Assembly (NCBI GenBank): GCA_039179965.1
Contig: JBCDEC010000167.1
Span: 1-10,154 of the forward strand
Direction of reading: 5' to 3'
Origin: Marinibacterium sp039179965
Lineage (GTDB): Bacteria > Pseudomonadota > Alphaproteobacteria > Rhodobacterales > Rhodobacteraceae
DNA: 10,154 nt
The notes beneath the pieces are model-generated. The model ran no database searches. It was not told the origin of the DNA and saw only the letters and a list, made by a program, of their open reading frames with translations. Position 1 is the stretch's first letter; each line of letters opens with the position of its first letter. Made by a program: the position numbers and the translations under genes. Shown piece by piece: positions 1 to 6,368 of the stretch.

Positions 1-1
1 C

Positions 2-724
2 CTTGTGCATCGTATTGATATGGCTGCCGGTGCCTTCGAACTGCCGGTCGATGATTTTCTCCAGGGCATTGTTCACCACCCCGCACCCCGCGGAAGAGGT
101 GGAAAAGACATCGAGCAGAACCTGGCCGGGCACGCCGGCCTTGGCGGCGAGGGCAGCGGCTTCGAACGTGGCCGAGAACTGCGCCCCGATGAGAGACTGC
201 AGGCAGGCCTTGACCGTTTGCCCGTCGCCGGGCTGTGTGCCGACCCGGTGAATATTGGCCGAGACCGCGTCCATCACCGGTTTGAACTGGTCCAGAACCG
301 CGTCTGGTGCGGCGGCCATCATGGTCAATGTGCCGCTCTGCGCGCCGGGAAACCCGCCCGACACCGGGGTATCGATCAGATGTATGCCCGAGCCCTCCAT
401 CGCCGCACCGATCTCGCGGGCCTCGCGCGGCTTGATCGTGGCGCTCAGGATCACCGCACCGCCCTGTGGCAGATGGGCGGCGAGCCCGTGCGCTCCCAGA
501 ATGACGCTTTTGGCCTCGGTCCCGGTCATCACCATCACAAAGACCGCATCGGACGCCGCTGCGACCTCGGCCGGAGAGGCCGCCGCCTGACCGCCCATTT
601 CCGTGAAGGCCGCCATGCGGTCGGCTTTGAGATCGATGCCCGAAACGCGATACCCGGCCTTGATCAGGTTTTTGGCAAGCCCGCTGCCCATATCTCCAAG
701 GCCTACGACTCCTATGGTTTTCAT
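2..724 (-). CDS. NAD(P)-dependent oxidoreductase, 3-hydroxyisobutyrate dehydrogenase family (3' end outside window)
   Basis: This is a beta-hydroxyacid dehydrogenase, the family that includes 3-hydroxyisobutyrate dehydrogenase, 2-hydroxy-3-oxopropionate reductase and L-threonate dehydrogenase. These cytoplasmic enzymes oxidise a 3-hydroxyacid with NAD or NADP. The 241 visible residues open with the dinucleotide-binding loop GVVGLGDMGSGLAKNL (residues 5-20). Asp31 ends the second strand (GIDLK), which usually favours NAD over NADP. The substrate loop is TPVSGGFPGAQSGTLTMM (119-136), and the catalytic lysine should be Lys172 in GQTVKACLQ. The usual KxxNN is altered after the lysine, so the exact substrate is open. 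The last visible residues, INTMHK, match the family's TMHKDL stretch, so roughly 50-60 residues lie beyond the left edge. The start is the ATG at 724, with GGGAGGG six bases upstream. The gene lies behind the transporter operon on the same strand but is separated by a terminator, so it may be transcribed on its own. Confidence 0.9.
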   Translation of the reverse strand, partial: MKTIGVVGLGDMGSGLAKNLIKAGYRVSGIDLKADRMAAFTEMGGQAAASPAEVAAASDAVFVMVMTGTEAKSVILGAHGLAAHLPQGGAVILSATIKPREAREIGAAMEGSGIHLIDTPVSGGFPGAQSGTLTMMAAAPDAVLDQFKPVMDAVSANIHRVGTQPGDGQTVKACLQSLIGAQFSATFEAAALAAKAGVPGQVLLDVFSTSSAGCGVVNNALEKIIDRQFEGTGSHINTMHK

Positions 725-772
725 GCAAAACCCTCCCGTTGTTTCCGCCCACAACGTGCCAGGCGGCGTTCG

Positions 773-794
773 AAAAAAGCACCGATGGCGGTGC
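773..794 (-). terminator. Intrinsic terminator behind the transporter operon, or attenuator ahead of the dehydrogenase
   Basis: Read on the minus strand this is GCACCG, loop CCAT, CGGTGC, then six T residues: a perfect 6-bp GC-rich stem followed at once by a T run, the standard factor-independent terminator. It lies about 230 bases past the livM stop and only 48 bases before the dehydrogenase ATG. It would end the long operon transcript and insulate the dehydrogenase. If the dehydrogenase promoter lies upstream of it, it could act as an attenuator instead. Confidence 0.8.
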
Positions 795-871
795 CGGTTT
801 CGCGGGGATTTCACACGTCAAAGACGTCGGGCGGGTCCGGAAGACACCCCGCTGCCCGGTTACGTGCACCC

Positions 872-901
872 ACGCTACCACCGCGGTTTGAGATCGGGCA
901 A
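872..901 (-). promoter_or_regulatory. Possible weak sigma-70 promoter for the dehydrogenase
   Basis: On the minus strand TTGCCC (896-901) and TAGCGT (872-877) are separated by 18 bases. They keep TTG of the -35 box and the T, A and final T of the -10 box. This is the only pair I found in the roughly 300-base gap between livM and the dehydrogenase. A transcript from here would cross the terminator at 773-794 before reaching the gene. Such weak matches are common by chance. Confidence 0.2.
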
Positions 902-1023
902 GCGGGGTTTTGGTGCATGCGCGCTGAGGGTCCGGCGCTGCCGGTCTTCGCGGACGCAGGCCATGCGGGACAGCGTCGCGCAAATGTCTCTTTGACAGTG
1001 ACGACCCGCGATCTGCCCGACAC

Positions 1024-1950
1024 CTACCCTTTGAACAACCGCGCAAGCCCGCCCGGGGCAAAGCGCAGGATCAGGATCATCCCGATGGCGACGACGATGA
1101 ACCGGGCCTCCTCCATGCCGCGGATGCCGGCCATGGCCTCGGTGGCAAAGGTAAGCGCAATGGCCGCAAGGATCGGGCCGATGATCGTCGCTGTACCGCC
1201 AATAAGCACCATCGAGAGCGCGAGGCTGAGGGTGCCGAAGCTCAGGACCTCGGGCGCGGCCACACGCAGATAGATGGCAAAGAACCCGCCGGCTATTCCG
1301 GGAAAAACCGCGCTGGCGACCAGGGCCAGGACGCGCTGGCGGGCAATCGAGATGCCGCGCGCCTGGGCGTAATCCTCATTGTCCCGCACGGCCAGGAGTG
1401 ATTTGCCGAAGGGCGATGCCGTGAACGCGAGCAGGTAGGCCGTCGAGAGCACCAGCAAGCCGAGTGCGACGTAGTAATACCCGAACTTGAAGTCGCGGAT
1501 AAAGCGATACTCCCCGATCTCCAGCCCCGGGATCCGGACCATGCCACCGGCGCCGCCGGTGATCTGGCTCTGGCTGAGGATCAGTTGCAGGACCAGCTGG
1601 CTGAACCCAAATGTCACCAGAACCACATAGATGCCTTTGAGCCGCGCCACCGGAAGCGAGACGATCAGCGCGGCGATTGCGGCCGTTATGCCCCCCATGG
1701 GGATAGCCAGCCAGGGATCGATCCCCCAGGTCTTTGCGGCAATCGCCGCCGTATAGACCCCAACCGCGAAGAAGGTGAGATGCCCGAAGTTGAAAAGCCC
1801 GGCATAGCCGAGTGACAGGTCCCAGTTGGAGGCGACGACGGCATAGACAAAGGCCAGGATGAACAGGTGCCGTGTGTAACTGTCAGTCACGAAGACCGGG
1901 ACAATGGCCAGAACTGCAAGAGCGATCAGAAGCAAAAGCCCGTTGCGCAT
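1024..1950 (-). CDS. livM: Branched-chain amino acid-type ABC transporter permease (LivM family)
   Basis: This is the second inner-membrane permease of a HAAT-type importer. It pairs with LivH and with the LivG and LivF ATPases to move substrate from the periplasmic binding protein into the cytoplasm. At 308 residues it has normal LivM length. Hydrophobic segments run throughout, starting at about residues 4-21 and 28-45. Family landmarks are GYAGLFNFGHLTFFAVGVYT (49-68), TGGAGG (131-136) and the ATPase-contacting cytoplasmic loop around 188-222 (AVRDNEDYAQARGI then SAVFPGIAGG). The end, LRFAPGGLARLF, is also typical. The ATG at 1950 lies one base after the livH stop, with GGGAG eight bases upstream inside livH, so the two permeases are translationally coupled. 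It is the last gene before the terminator at 773-794. The specific substrate cannot be deduced. Confidence 0.95.
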   Translation of the reverse strand: MRNGLLLLIALAVLAIVPVFVTDSYTRHLFILAFVYAVVASNWDLSLGYAGLFNFGHLTFFAVGVYTAAIAAKTWGIDPWLAIPMGGITAAIAALIVSLPVARLKGIYVVLVTFGFSQLVLQLILSQSQITGGAGGMVRIPGLEIGEYRFIRDFKFGYYYVALGLLVLSTAYLLAFTASPFGKSLLAVRDNEDYAQARGISIARQRVLALVASAVFPGIAGGFFAIYLRVAAPEVLSFGTLSLALSMVLIGGTATIIGPILAAIALTFATEAMAGIRGMEEARFIVVAIGMILILRFAPGGLARLFKG

Positions 1951-1951
1951 C

Positions 1952-2806
1952 TCACGCTCTCCCGAAGAGGCCGTTGGGCCGGAAAATCAAAACGATGATC
2001 AAGCTCAGAAAGAGCACGAACGGCGTCCAGTAAAGACCAAGCGCCAGCACCAGGAATGCCTCGGCGAGGCCGATCACAAAGGCGGCGCCAACGGTTGCGC
2101 CAAGCGAGCCCAACCCGCCAAAGATCACCACGATCATCGCCTTGACCAGCGGCTCGACACCAAGCGAGGGGGTGATGAAGCGAATACCGCCCAGGAGCAC
2201 GCCGGTCAGCCCGGCGAGCGCCGCGCCCAGTCCGAACGCCAGCGCAAAGGTCAGGGGTACATTGATGCCCAACAGCGCCGCCGCATCCTGGTTCTGCCCG
2301 ACCGCGCGCAGCGACCGACCGATGGAGGTCTTGGTCGCAAAGGCCCAGAGCGCGATGAGGATCAGCGGGGCAATCAGCACGATCAGCGCCTCGTGCGCCG
2401 ACACGACAGCGCCAAAGATCGAGACGTCGCCCTCGACCAGCCGGGGCAATTGTTTCAGCCGCGCGCCCCAGATCATCTGTGCCGACTTCTCAAGGATGAT
2501 CATCGCCGCAAGAGTGGTCATCACGGTGATCAGCAGCATGTTCGCGCGTCCGTAGAACGGTCGCACCAGCAGGTATTCAATCGCGATGCCCAGCAGCGCC
2601 GCACAGCTCACGCCAGCGACCAGTCCGGCCCAAAGACCAAGACCCAGGCCCTCGGACACCGTCCAGGCGACGAAGGCGCCAATCATCATCAGGGCGCCAT
2701 GGGCAAAGTTGAAGACGCCCAGCGTGGTCCAGATCAGGCTCAGCCCGCTGGCCATGAGCGCGTAGAGCGCACCCAACACGACGCCCGAGACCAGCGTGGT
2801 GATCAC
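1952..2806 (-). CDS. livH: Branched-chain amino acid-type ABC transporter permease (LivH family)
   Basis: This is the first inner-membrane permease of the HAAT importer and the partner of LivM. The frame encodes 284 residues from GTG at 2806. It is hydrophobic throughout and has the LivH landmarks FNFAHGALMMIGAF near the N-terminus, the ATPase-contacting loop RAVGQNQDAAALLGINV around residues 167-183, the strongly conserved VVIFGGLGSLGATVGA further on, and the closing RPNGLFGR. The start is uncertain. The GTG at 2806 has no Shine-Dalgarno sequence nearby, whereas a CTG at 2818 in the same frame sits eight bases after GGGGAG and would give an N-terminus beginning MIDAVITTLVSG. That CTG overlaps the livF stop as CTGA, like the ATGA overlaps elsewhere in this operon. 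The coordinates keep the conventional GTG start. Confidence 0.94.
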   Translation of the reverse strand: MITTLVSGVVLGALYALMASGLSLIWTTLGVFNFAHGALMMIGAFVAWTVSEGLGLGLWAGLVAGVSCAALLGIAIEYLLVRPFYGRANMLLITVMTTLAAMIILEKSAQMIWGARLKQLPRLVEGDVSIFGAVVSAHEALIVLIAPLILIALWAFATKTSIGRSLRAVGQNQDAAALLGINVPLTFALAFGLGAALAGLTGVLLGGIRFITPSLGVEPLVKAMIVVIFGGLGSLGATVGAAFVIGLAEAFLVLALGLYWTPFVLFLSLIIVLIFRPNGLFGRA

Positions 2807-2814
2807 CGCGTCTA

Positions 2815-3534
2815 TCAGGGCGCATGCTCCCCGAAGTACATGTTCATGATTTCCTGATGATCGGGGGTGTTGTCTTTGGCGATATCGCGGACGACCGCGC
2901 CGTGCTCGATCAGATAGAGCCTGTCGGCCAGCGTGAGCAAAAGCTCGACATCCTGTTCCACTATGATGACCGGCACCTGGGCGGAAATTTCCTTCAGCGC
3001 CAGAGCCAGCTCTTCTTTCAGTTTGGGGGACAGGCCCAAAGTCGGCTCGTCAAGGGCAAGCAGCTTTGGGGCGCACATCAACGCGGCCCCGATGGACAGC
3101 ATCTGCCGCTCGCCACCTGACAGGGTTTTCGCCTTTTGTGGACCGCGTTCCGCCAATCGCGGGAAGAGGTCATAAACCCGTTCAAGCGAGGTCTTCGCCA
3201 CAGCCCGGGCTGGCCGGGTAAAGGCCGCCATTTCAAGGGTTTCGCCAACGCCCATATCGCCAAAAAGCGTGTTGCCCTGTTGGGATTGCACAAGGCCCAT
3301 CGTCACAATCGACGAGGGCCGGTGTCCGGTGATGTCCTTGCCGTTCAGTCGCACGTGGCCCGCACTTGGCGCGAGCAACCCGGAGATGACGCGCAAGAGC
3401 GTTGTCTTGCCATGTCCGTTGGGGCCGAAAAGGCCAATGTTCTCTCCCGGGGCCATCGTCAGGCTGAGCCCGCGCAAGACAGTCACCGACCCATAGGCGG
3501 CAGCGATGCTGTCGACCTCCAACACCGGGGTCAT
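2815..3534 (-). CDS. livF: ABC transporter ATP-binding protein (LivF family)
   Basis: This is one of the two cytoplasmic ATPases that power the importer. At 239 residues it has normal LivF length. Walker A is GPNGHGKTT (37-45), with His where most ABC ATPases have Ala, Ser or Cys. The Q-loop region is GLVQSQQGNTLF (80-91), the signature LSGGERQ (138-144), Walker B LLALDEPTLGL (158-168, Asp162 and Glu163), and the switch region IIVEQDVE (190-197) has VEQ as usual in LivF. It starts at ATG 3534, overlapping the livG stop by four bases (ATGA), which suggests translational coupling. Its own stop at 2815-2817 touches the probable beginning of livH. All catalytic elements are intact, unlike the partner LivG, whose signature is altered. 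Confidence 0.95.
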   Translation of the reverse strand: MTPVLEVDSIAAAYGSVTVLRGLSLTMAPGENIGLFGPNGHGKTTLLRVISGLLAPSAGHVRLNGKDITGHRPSSIVTMGLVQSQQGNTLFGDMGVGETLEMAAFTRPARAVAKTSLERVYDLFPRLAERGPQKAKTLSGGERQMLSIGAALMCAPKLLALDEPTLGLSPKLKEELALALKEISAQVPVIIVEQDVELLLTLADRLYLIEHGAVVRDIAKDNTPDHQEIMNMYFGEHAP

Positions 3535-4253
3535 GCGGCCCGCGACCCCAGATAGGCGGCGATGACGTCCGGGTCGCGCATCACCGCTTTCGGATCGCCC
3601 TCGGCCAGGACACTGCCATGGTTCAGGACGACCAATCGCTGCGAGACAGCCATTAACAGAGCGAGAACGTGTTCGATCAGGATCACGGTGACGCCGGTTG
3701 CGTTGATCCGGCGCAACAGCGCTTCGAGCGCCACAATCTCGGGGCGGGTGAGGCCAGAAGCCGGTTCGTCCAGCATCAGCACTTTGGGCTGGGTGACGAG
3801 GGCGGATGCGATCATCAATTGCTTGCGTTCATAGACCGACAGATCGGTGGTCGGCATGTCCTGACGATCCCGCGCGAACCCCACCAGGTCAAGAGCCGCC
3901 GTCTGGTCCCGCGCTGCCGCTGCCGCCCCGTAGATCGCGGCGATGGCCACCGTCTCGGACGCGCTCAGGTCTGGAAACTCGACATCCTTTTGAAAGGTTC
4001 GCACCAGCCCCCGCCGGGCGATCTTGTGGGGCGCCATCGTATCGATGCGCACCCCGTCAAATGTCACTGCGCCCGAGGTCGCACCAAACGGGATGCGTGT
4101 CATGACATTGAAGAGTGTGCTCTTGCCCGACCCGTTCGGACCGGCGATGCCAAGGAATTCGCCAGGTGCGACATCAAAACTGACCGCGTCCACCGCTGTC
4201 AGGCCGCCAAACTGCTTGGTGACATTGCGCAAAGAGAGAATGGGGTCGGACAT
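3531..4253 (-). CDS. livG: ABC transporter ATP-binding protein (LivG family) with an atypical signature motif
   Basis: This is the second cytoplasmic ATPase of the importer, expected to form a heterodimer with LivF. It has 240 residues, slightly shorter than E. coli LivG (about 255). Walker A is GPNGSGKST (38-46), the Q-loop RTFQ (85-88, Gln88), Walker B VLMLDEPASGL (158-168), and the switch histidine is His195 in LIEHV. The signature reads LSVYERKQ (138-145), where LivG proteins normally have LSYGQ or LAYGQ, so the conserved glycine is replaced by tyrosine. This could weaken one of the two ATP sites. The ATG at 4253 has no strong Shine-Dalgarno sequence and follows a 48-base gap containing a GC-rich hairpin, so translation may be lower than for the binding protein. 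The end overlaps livF by ATGA. Confidence 0.94.
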   Translation of the reverse strand: MSDPILSLRNVTKQFGGLTAVDAVSFDVAPGEFLGIAGPNGSGKSTLFNVMTRIPFGATSGAVTFDGVRIDTMAPHKIARRGLVRTFQKDVEFPDLSASETVAIAAIYGAAAAARDQTAALDLVGFARDRQDMPTTDLSVYERKQLMIASALVTQPKVLMLDEPASGLTRPEIVALEALLRRINATGVTVILIEHVLALLMAVSQRLVVLNHGSVLAEGDPKAVMRDPDVIAAYLGSRAA

Positions 4254-4267
4254 GAGTGTCTGTGACC

Positions 4268-4292
4268 GGCCGCGCGCGGGGAACGCGCGGCC
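4268..4292 (-). promoter_or_regulatory. GC-rich intercistronic hairpin between binding protein and LivG
   Basis: Inverted repeat GGCCGCGCG, seven-base loop TTCCCCG, CGCGCGGCC: a perfect 9-bp stem. It begins nine bases after the stop codon of the binding-protein gene. No T run follows, so it is not a standard intrinsic terminator. Hairpins at this place in binding-protein operons commonly protect the upstream mRNA from 3' exonucleases or partly attenuate transcription, so that the binding protein is made in excess over the membrane complex. Its role here is inferred. Confidence 0.65.
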
Positions 4293-4301
4293 CTTTGGGT
4301 G

Positions 4302-5534
4302 TTACTTCATCCAGCCGGGTTCGACAAATTGCCCCGTTGCATAAACCGGCGGGTAGAAGAGCGTGCGTTCGCCATCCTGGATCTGATAGAATTGAAGCGG
4401 GATGCCTTCGTTGGACTGCACAGCCAGGTGCGTGGCCGGGTCGAACTGGACCATGCCCATGGCGGTCTGTGTGATCGAAACGCCGATGGCCTCTCCGATC
4501 GCAACCCGGTCCGTCGGATCGCCCACCTCCGCCAGCGCCGCGGCGTAGATCAGCACCTGTTCGTAGAGTGCCGCGCCATAGGTGCCCGGTTCGACCCCGA
4601 AGGTGTCTTTGTATTTGGCCATGACCTCGGCGGCGCGCGGGTTGGTCGGCGTGTTCAGAATGCCTCCGAGCAGGTTGTAGACGATGCCCGAGGATTGCTC
4701 CTTCGTCAGTTCGATGAACTCCGGCACCGATGGCGCATATTGGATGAAAACCAGGCTGTCCGTCGGGTTTTCATTGAATTGCGACACGAAAAGAGCGGCG
4801 TTCGACGATTGGTAGTCGGTGTTGATGACCACTGCGGGCGGGTCCTGGCGAACCTGGCCGAGAAAGCCCCGCCAATCGTTGATCTCGCCGAAGGGCAGCA
4901 GGTCGTTGACCGTGACCTCCCAGCCCGCCGCGCCGAACGCCTCAACCATGCCATCGGCGATGCCCTTAGAATAGGGGTTGTCCGAGGCGATCAGAGCGAC
5001 CTTCTTGTTGGGCAGATCCAGTTTACCACTGGCCGCAAGACCCTCGATCACCGGAACAATTTCGGTGTTGTAGCCCGCAAAGGACGGCGTCAGAGACCAG
5101 ACGGTCGGAAAGGCCGCAGGGTCGGGGGCGATAATGCCTTCGGTCTGCGAAGAATTGGCGGAGATCAGGTAAATCATCTCCATCTCCGACATCAGCTCGA
5201 TCTCGAAGTTGGACCCGGACGCATAGCCCGTCATGATCGCGCCCATGTCCCGGTCACCCAGGAGCCGTTCGGCGGCGGTGGTGACCTTGTCGGCGGCCCC
5301 ATCCACCACATCGCCCACGACCAGTTCAAAGGTGTGGCCGGCCACACCGCCGCCGGCGTTCAATTCGTCAACCGCCATCTGGGCGCCGTTGACCATCTCC
5401 TGGCCATCGGCGGCCTGCGGGCCCGAGACCGGCGCGAGCACACCTATCTTCACAACCTCGGCGACCCCGGCCCCGGCCTGAGCCATCAGCGCGAGGGCTG
5501 CGGCTGTCGCCAATACAGTTCTCCGTTTCATCAT
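4302..5534 (-). CDS. ABC transporter substrate-binding protein, HAAT family (LivK/UrtA-like)
   Basis: This is the periplasmic receptor that captures the substrate and delivers it to the LivHMGF complex. It has 410 residues. The signal peptide has Lys3-Arg4-Arg5, a hydrophobic core to about residue 20 and likely cleavage after Ala25 (GVA/EVV). The mature protein opens with KIGVLAPVSGPQAADGQEM and a following VNGAQMAVDELNAGGGVAG, the standard start of type I periplasmic binding proteins, and then has the hinge-region stretch KKVALIASDNPYSKGIADGM. The ligand class (branched-chain amino acid, amide, urea or other) cannot be fixed, so I give no symbol. The ATG at 5534 has GGGAG a few bases upstream; a second ATG follows at once. 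It starts 12 bases after the alpha/beta hydrolase stop, which ties uptake to the hydrolases. Gene order here is K-G-F-H-M, not the E. coli K-H-M-G-F. Confidence 0.93.
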   Translation of the reverse strand: MMKRRTVLATAAALALMAQAGAGVAEVVKIGVLAPVSGPQAADGQEMVNGAQMAVDELNAGGGVAGHTFELVVGDVVDGAADKVTTAAERLLGDRDMGAIMTGYASGSNFEIELMSEMEMIYLISANSSQTEGIIAPDPAAFPTVWSLTPSFAGYNTEIVPVIEGLAASGKLDLPNKKVALIASDNPYSKGIADGMVEAFGAAGWEVTVNDLLPFGEINDWRGFLGQVRQDPPAVVINTDYQSSNAALFVSQFNENPTDSLVFIQYAPSVPEFIELTKEQSSGIVYNLLGGILNTPTNPRAAEVMAKYKDTFGVEPGTYGAALYEQVLIYAAALAEVGDPTDRVAIGEAIGVSITQTAMGMVQFDPATHLAVQSNEGIPLQFYQIQDGERTLFYPPVYATGQFVEPGWMK

Positions 5535-5546
5535 AGTGCTCCCTGT

Positions 5547-6368
5547 TCAGGTCATGTCGCTTAGAAACTTGCTCAGATAGGCATCGAAGGTCTCGGGGGC
5601 TTCCCAAAACGGGGCATGGCCAATGCCCGGCAGGTCGTGGACCTGGGCGTTCCACAGGTTCTGGTAGGGCAGGTCTGCGATAAAGTCGTTGTGAATAAAG
5701 CCATCTTCAGCGCCATTGACGATGGCCAGTGGCACCGGTGCATTGATGGCCAGCTCTTGCTGGTTGCGGCCAACTCCGGTGGCGACCTTGGCGATCATCA
5801 GCGAACGCGCGCGGCCATCACAGCGGGCCACCGCCTCTGTCAGGAAGGGATCAAAAGGTGCGTTCGGACCGCATGTGGTGCGCGCGAAGAGATCGATCTC
5901 TTCGTCCGAAAGGGTCTGCTTGGAGGCCAGAGAGTGTTCTATGTCGCCGGCAAAGCCTTCGCTCACCGCGCCGGGGCCCTGGCTGATCGGCGGAGATCCG
6001 GTGATCATCACGCCGGCCAGCGCCTCTGTCTGCGCCAGCATATCCAGCGCGATGTGCCCGCCAAGCGACCAGCCCAGCACGGCGTAGCGGGTGATCCCCA
6101 GCGCGTCCATCAATTCGACGGCGGCGGCCGCATATCCTTCCATGTTGTAGGTGCGATCGGGGTCAGACGCATCGTCACTGGCCCCGTGACCGGGCAGATC
6201 AAAGGCCACACAGCGATGTGCCGCGCCGATGGCGCCATCCAGTTGATTGCGAAACACCTGATGCGCCGTTGAGTTGCCATGGATCATCAAGAGCGGCAGT
6301 CCCGGGCCAGAGGTCGCATGATAGGCCAGTCGGGCGTGGCTGGTCTCGATACTGCGCAATGTGCTCAT
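5547..6368 (-). CDS. Alpha/beta-fold hydrolase
   Basis: This is a cytoplasmic serine hydrolase of the alpha/beta-hydrolase fold, acting on an ester, amide, C-C bond or similar. From ATG 6368 it has 273 residues, normal for single-domain members. The oxyanion loop is MIHGNS (28-33), followed by AFDLPGHGASD. The nucleophile elbow GWSLGGH puts Ser101 as nucleophile, the acid is probably Asp222 in VNGAEDGFI, and the base is His251 in PGIGHAPFWE, so the triad looks complete. A lid region lies around 125-210. No signal peptide is present. An in-frame GTG lies 15 bases further up (6383), but ATG 6368 is preferred because it forms a 4-base ATGA overlap with the upstream deacylase. This coupling suggests the two enzymes act on the same imported compound. 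The substrate cannot be told from the sequence. Confidence 0.93.
   Translation of the reverse strand: MSTLRSIETSHARLAYHATSGPGLPLLMIHGNSTAHQVFRNQLDGAIGAAHRCVAFDLPGHGASDDASDPDRTYNMEGYAAAAVELMDALGITRYAVLGWSLGGHIALDMLAQTEALAGVMITGSPPISQGPGAVSEGFAGDIEHSLASKQTLSDEEIDLFARTTCGPNAPFDPFLTEAVARCDGRARSLMIAKVATGVGRNQQELAINAPVPLAIVNGAEDGFIHNDFIADLPYQNLWNAQVHDLPGIGHAPFWEAPETFDAYLSKFLSDMT

Larger units (their letters stand above)
725..1023. other. Intergenic region between livM and the dehydrogenase
   Basis: This stretch of about 300 bases holds the terminator at 773-794, the dehydrogenase ribosome-binding site (731-737) and a weak promoter candidate at 872-901. A 70-codon minus-strand frame opens with GTG directly after the livM stop, but its product is rich in Arg, Pro, Ala and Ser, has no motif I recognise, and I do not call it a gene. 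I see no repeats or RNA structure other than the terminator. Confidence 0.6.

Noticed and set aside
747..761. A sigma-54-like GG-N10-GC element (TGGCACG in the -24 place) ahead of the dehydrogenase.
   Set aside because: The -12 part matches poorly, and transcription would begin inside the ribosome-binding site, leaving no usable leader.
811..1023. A 70-codon minus-strand frame with GTG directly after the livM stop.
   Set aside because: No family motif, low-complexity Arg/Pro/Ala/Ser composition and a non-ATG start. GGG lies close to it only because of the livM end. Probably chance in GC-rich DNA.
5..1273. A 422-codon plus-strand frame.
   Set aside because: It is antisense to the dehydrogenase and livM genes, both of which have clear motifs. 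Long antisense frames are expected in high-GC coding DNA.
1904..2857. A 317-codon plus-strand frame opposite livH.
   Set aside because: Its Gln/Asp/His/Arg-rich product is the complement of a hydrophobic membrane protein, not a gene.
4299..5564. A 421-codon plus-strand frame opposite the binding-protein gene.
   Set aside because: Shadow of a well-supported gene with signal peptide and family motifs. The antisense product is Arg/His/Gly-rich and resembles no protein I know.
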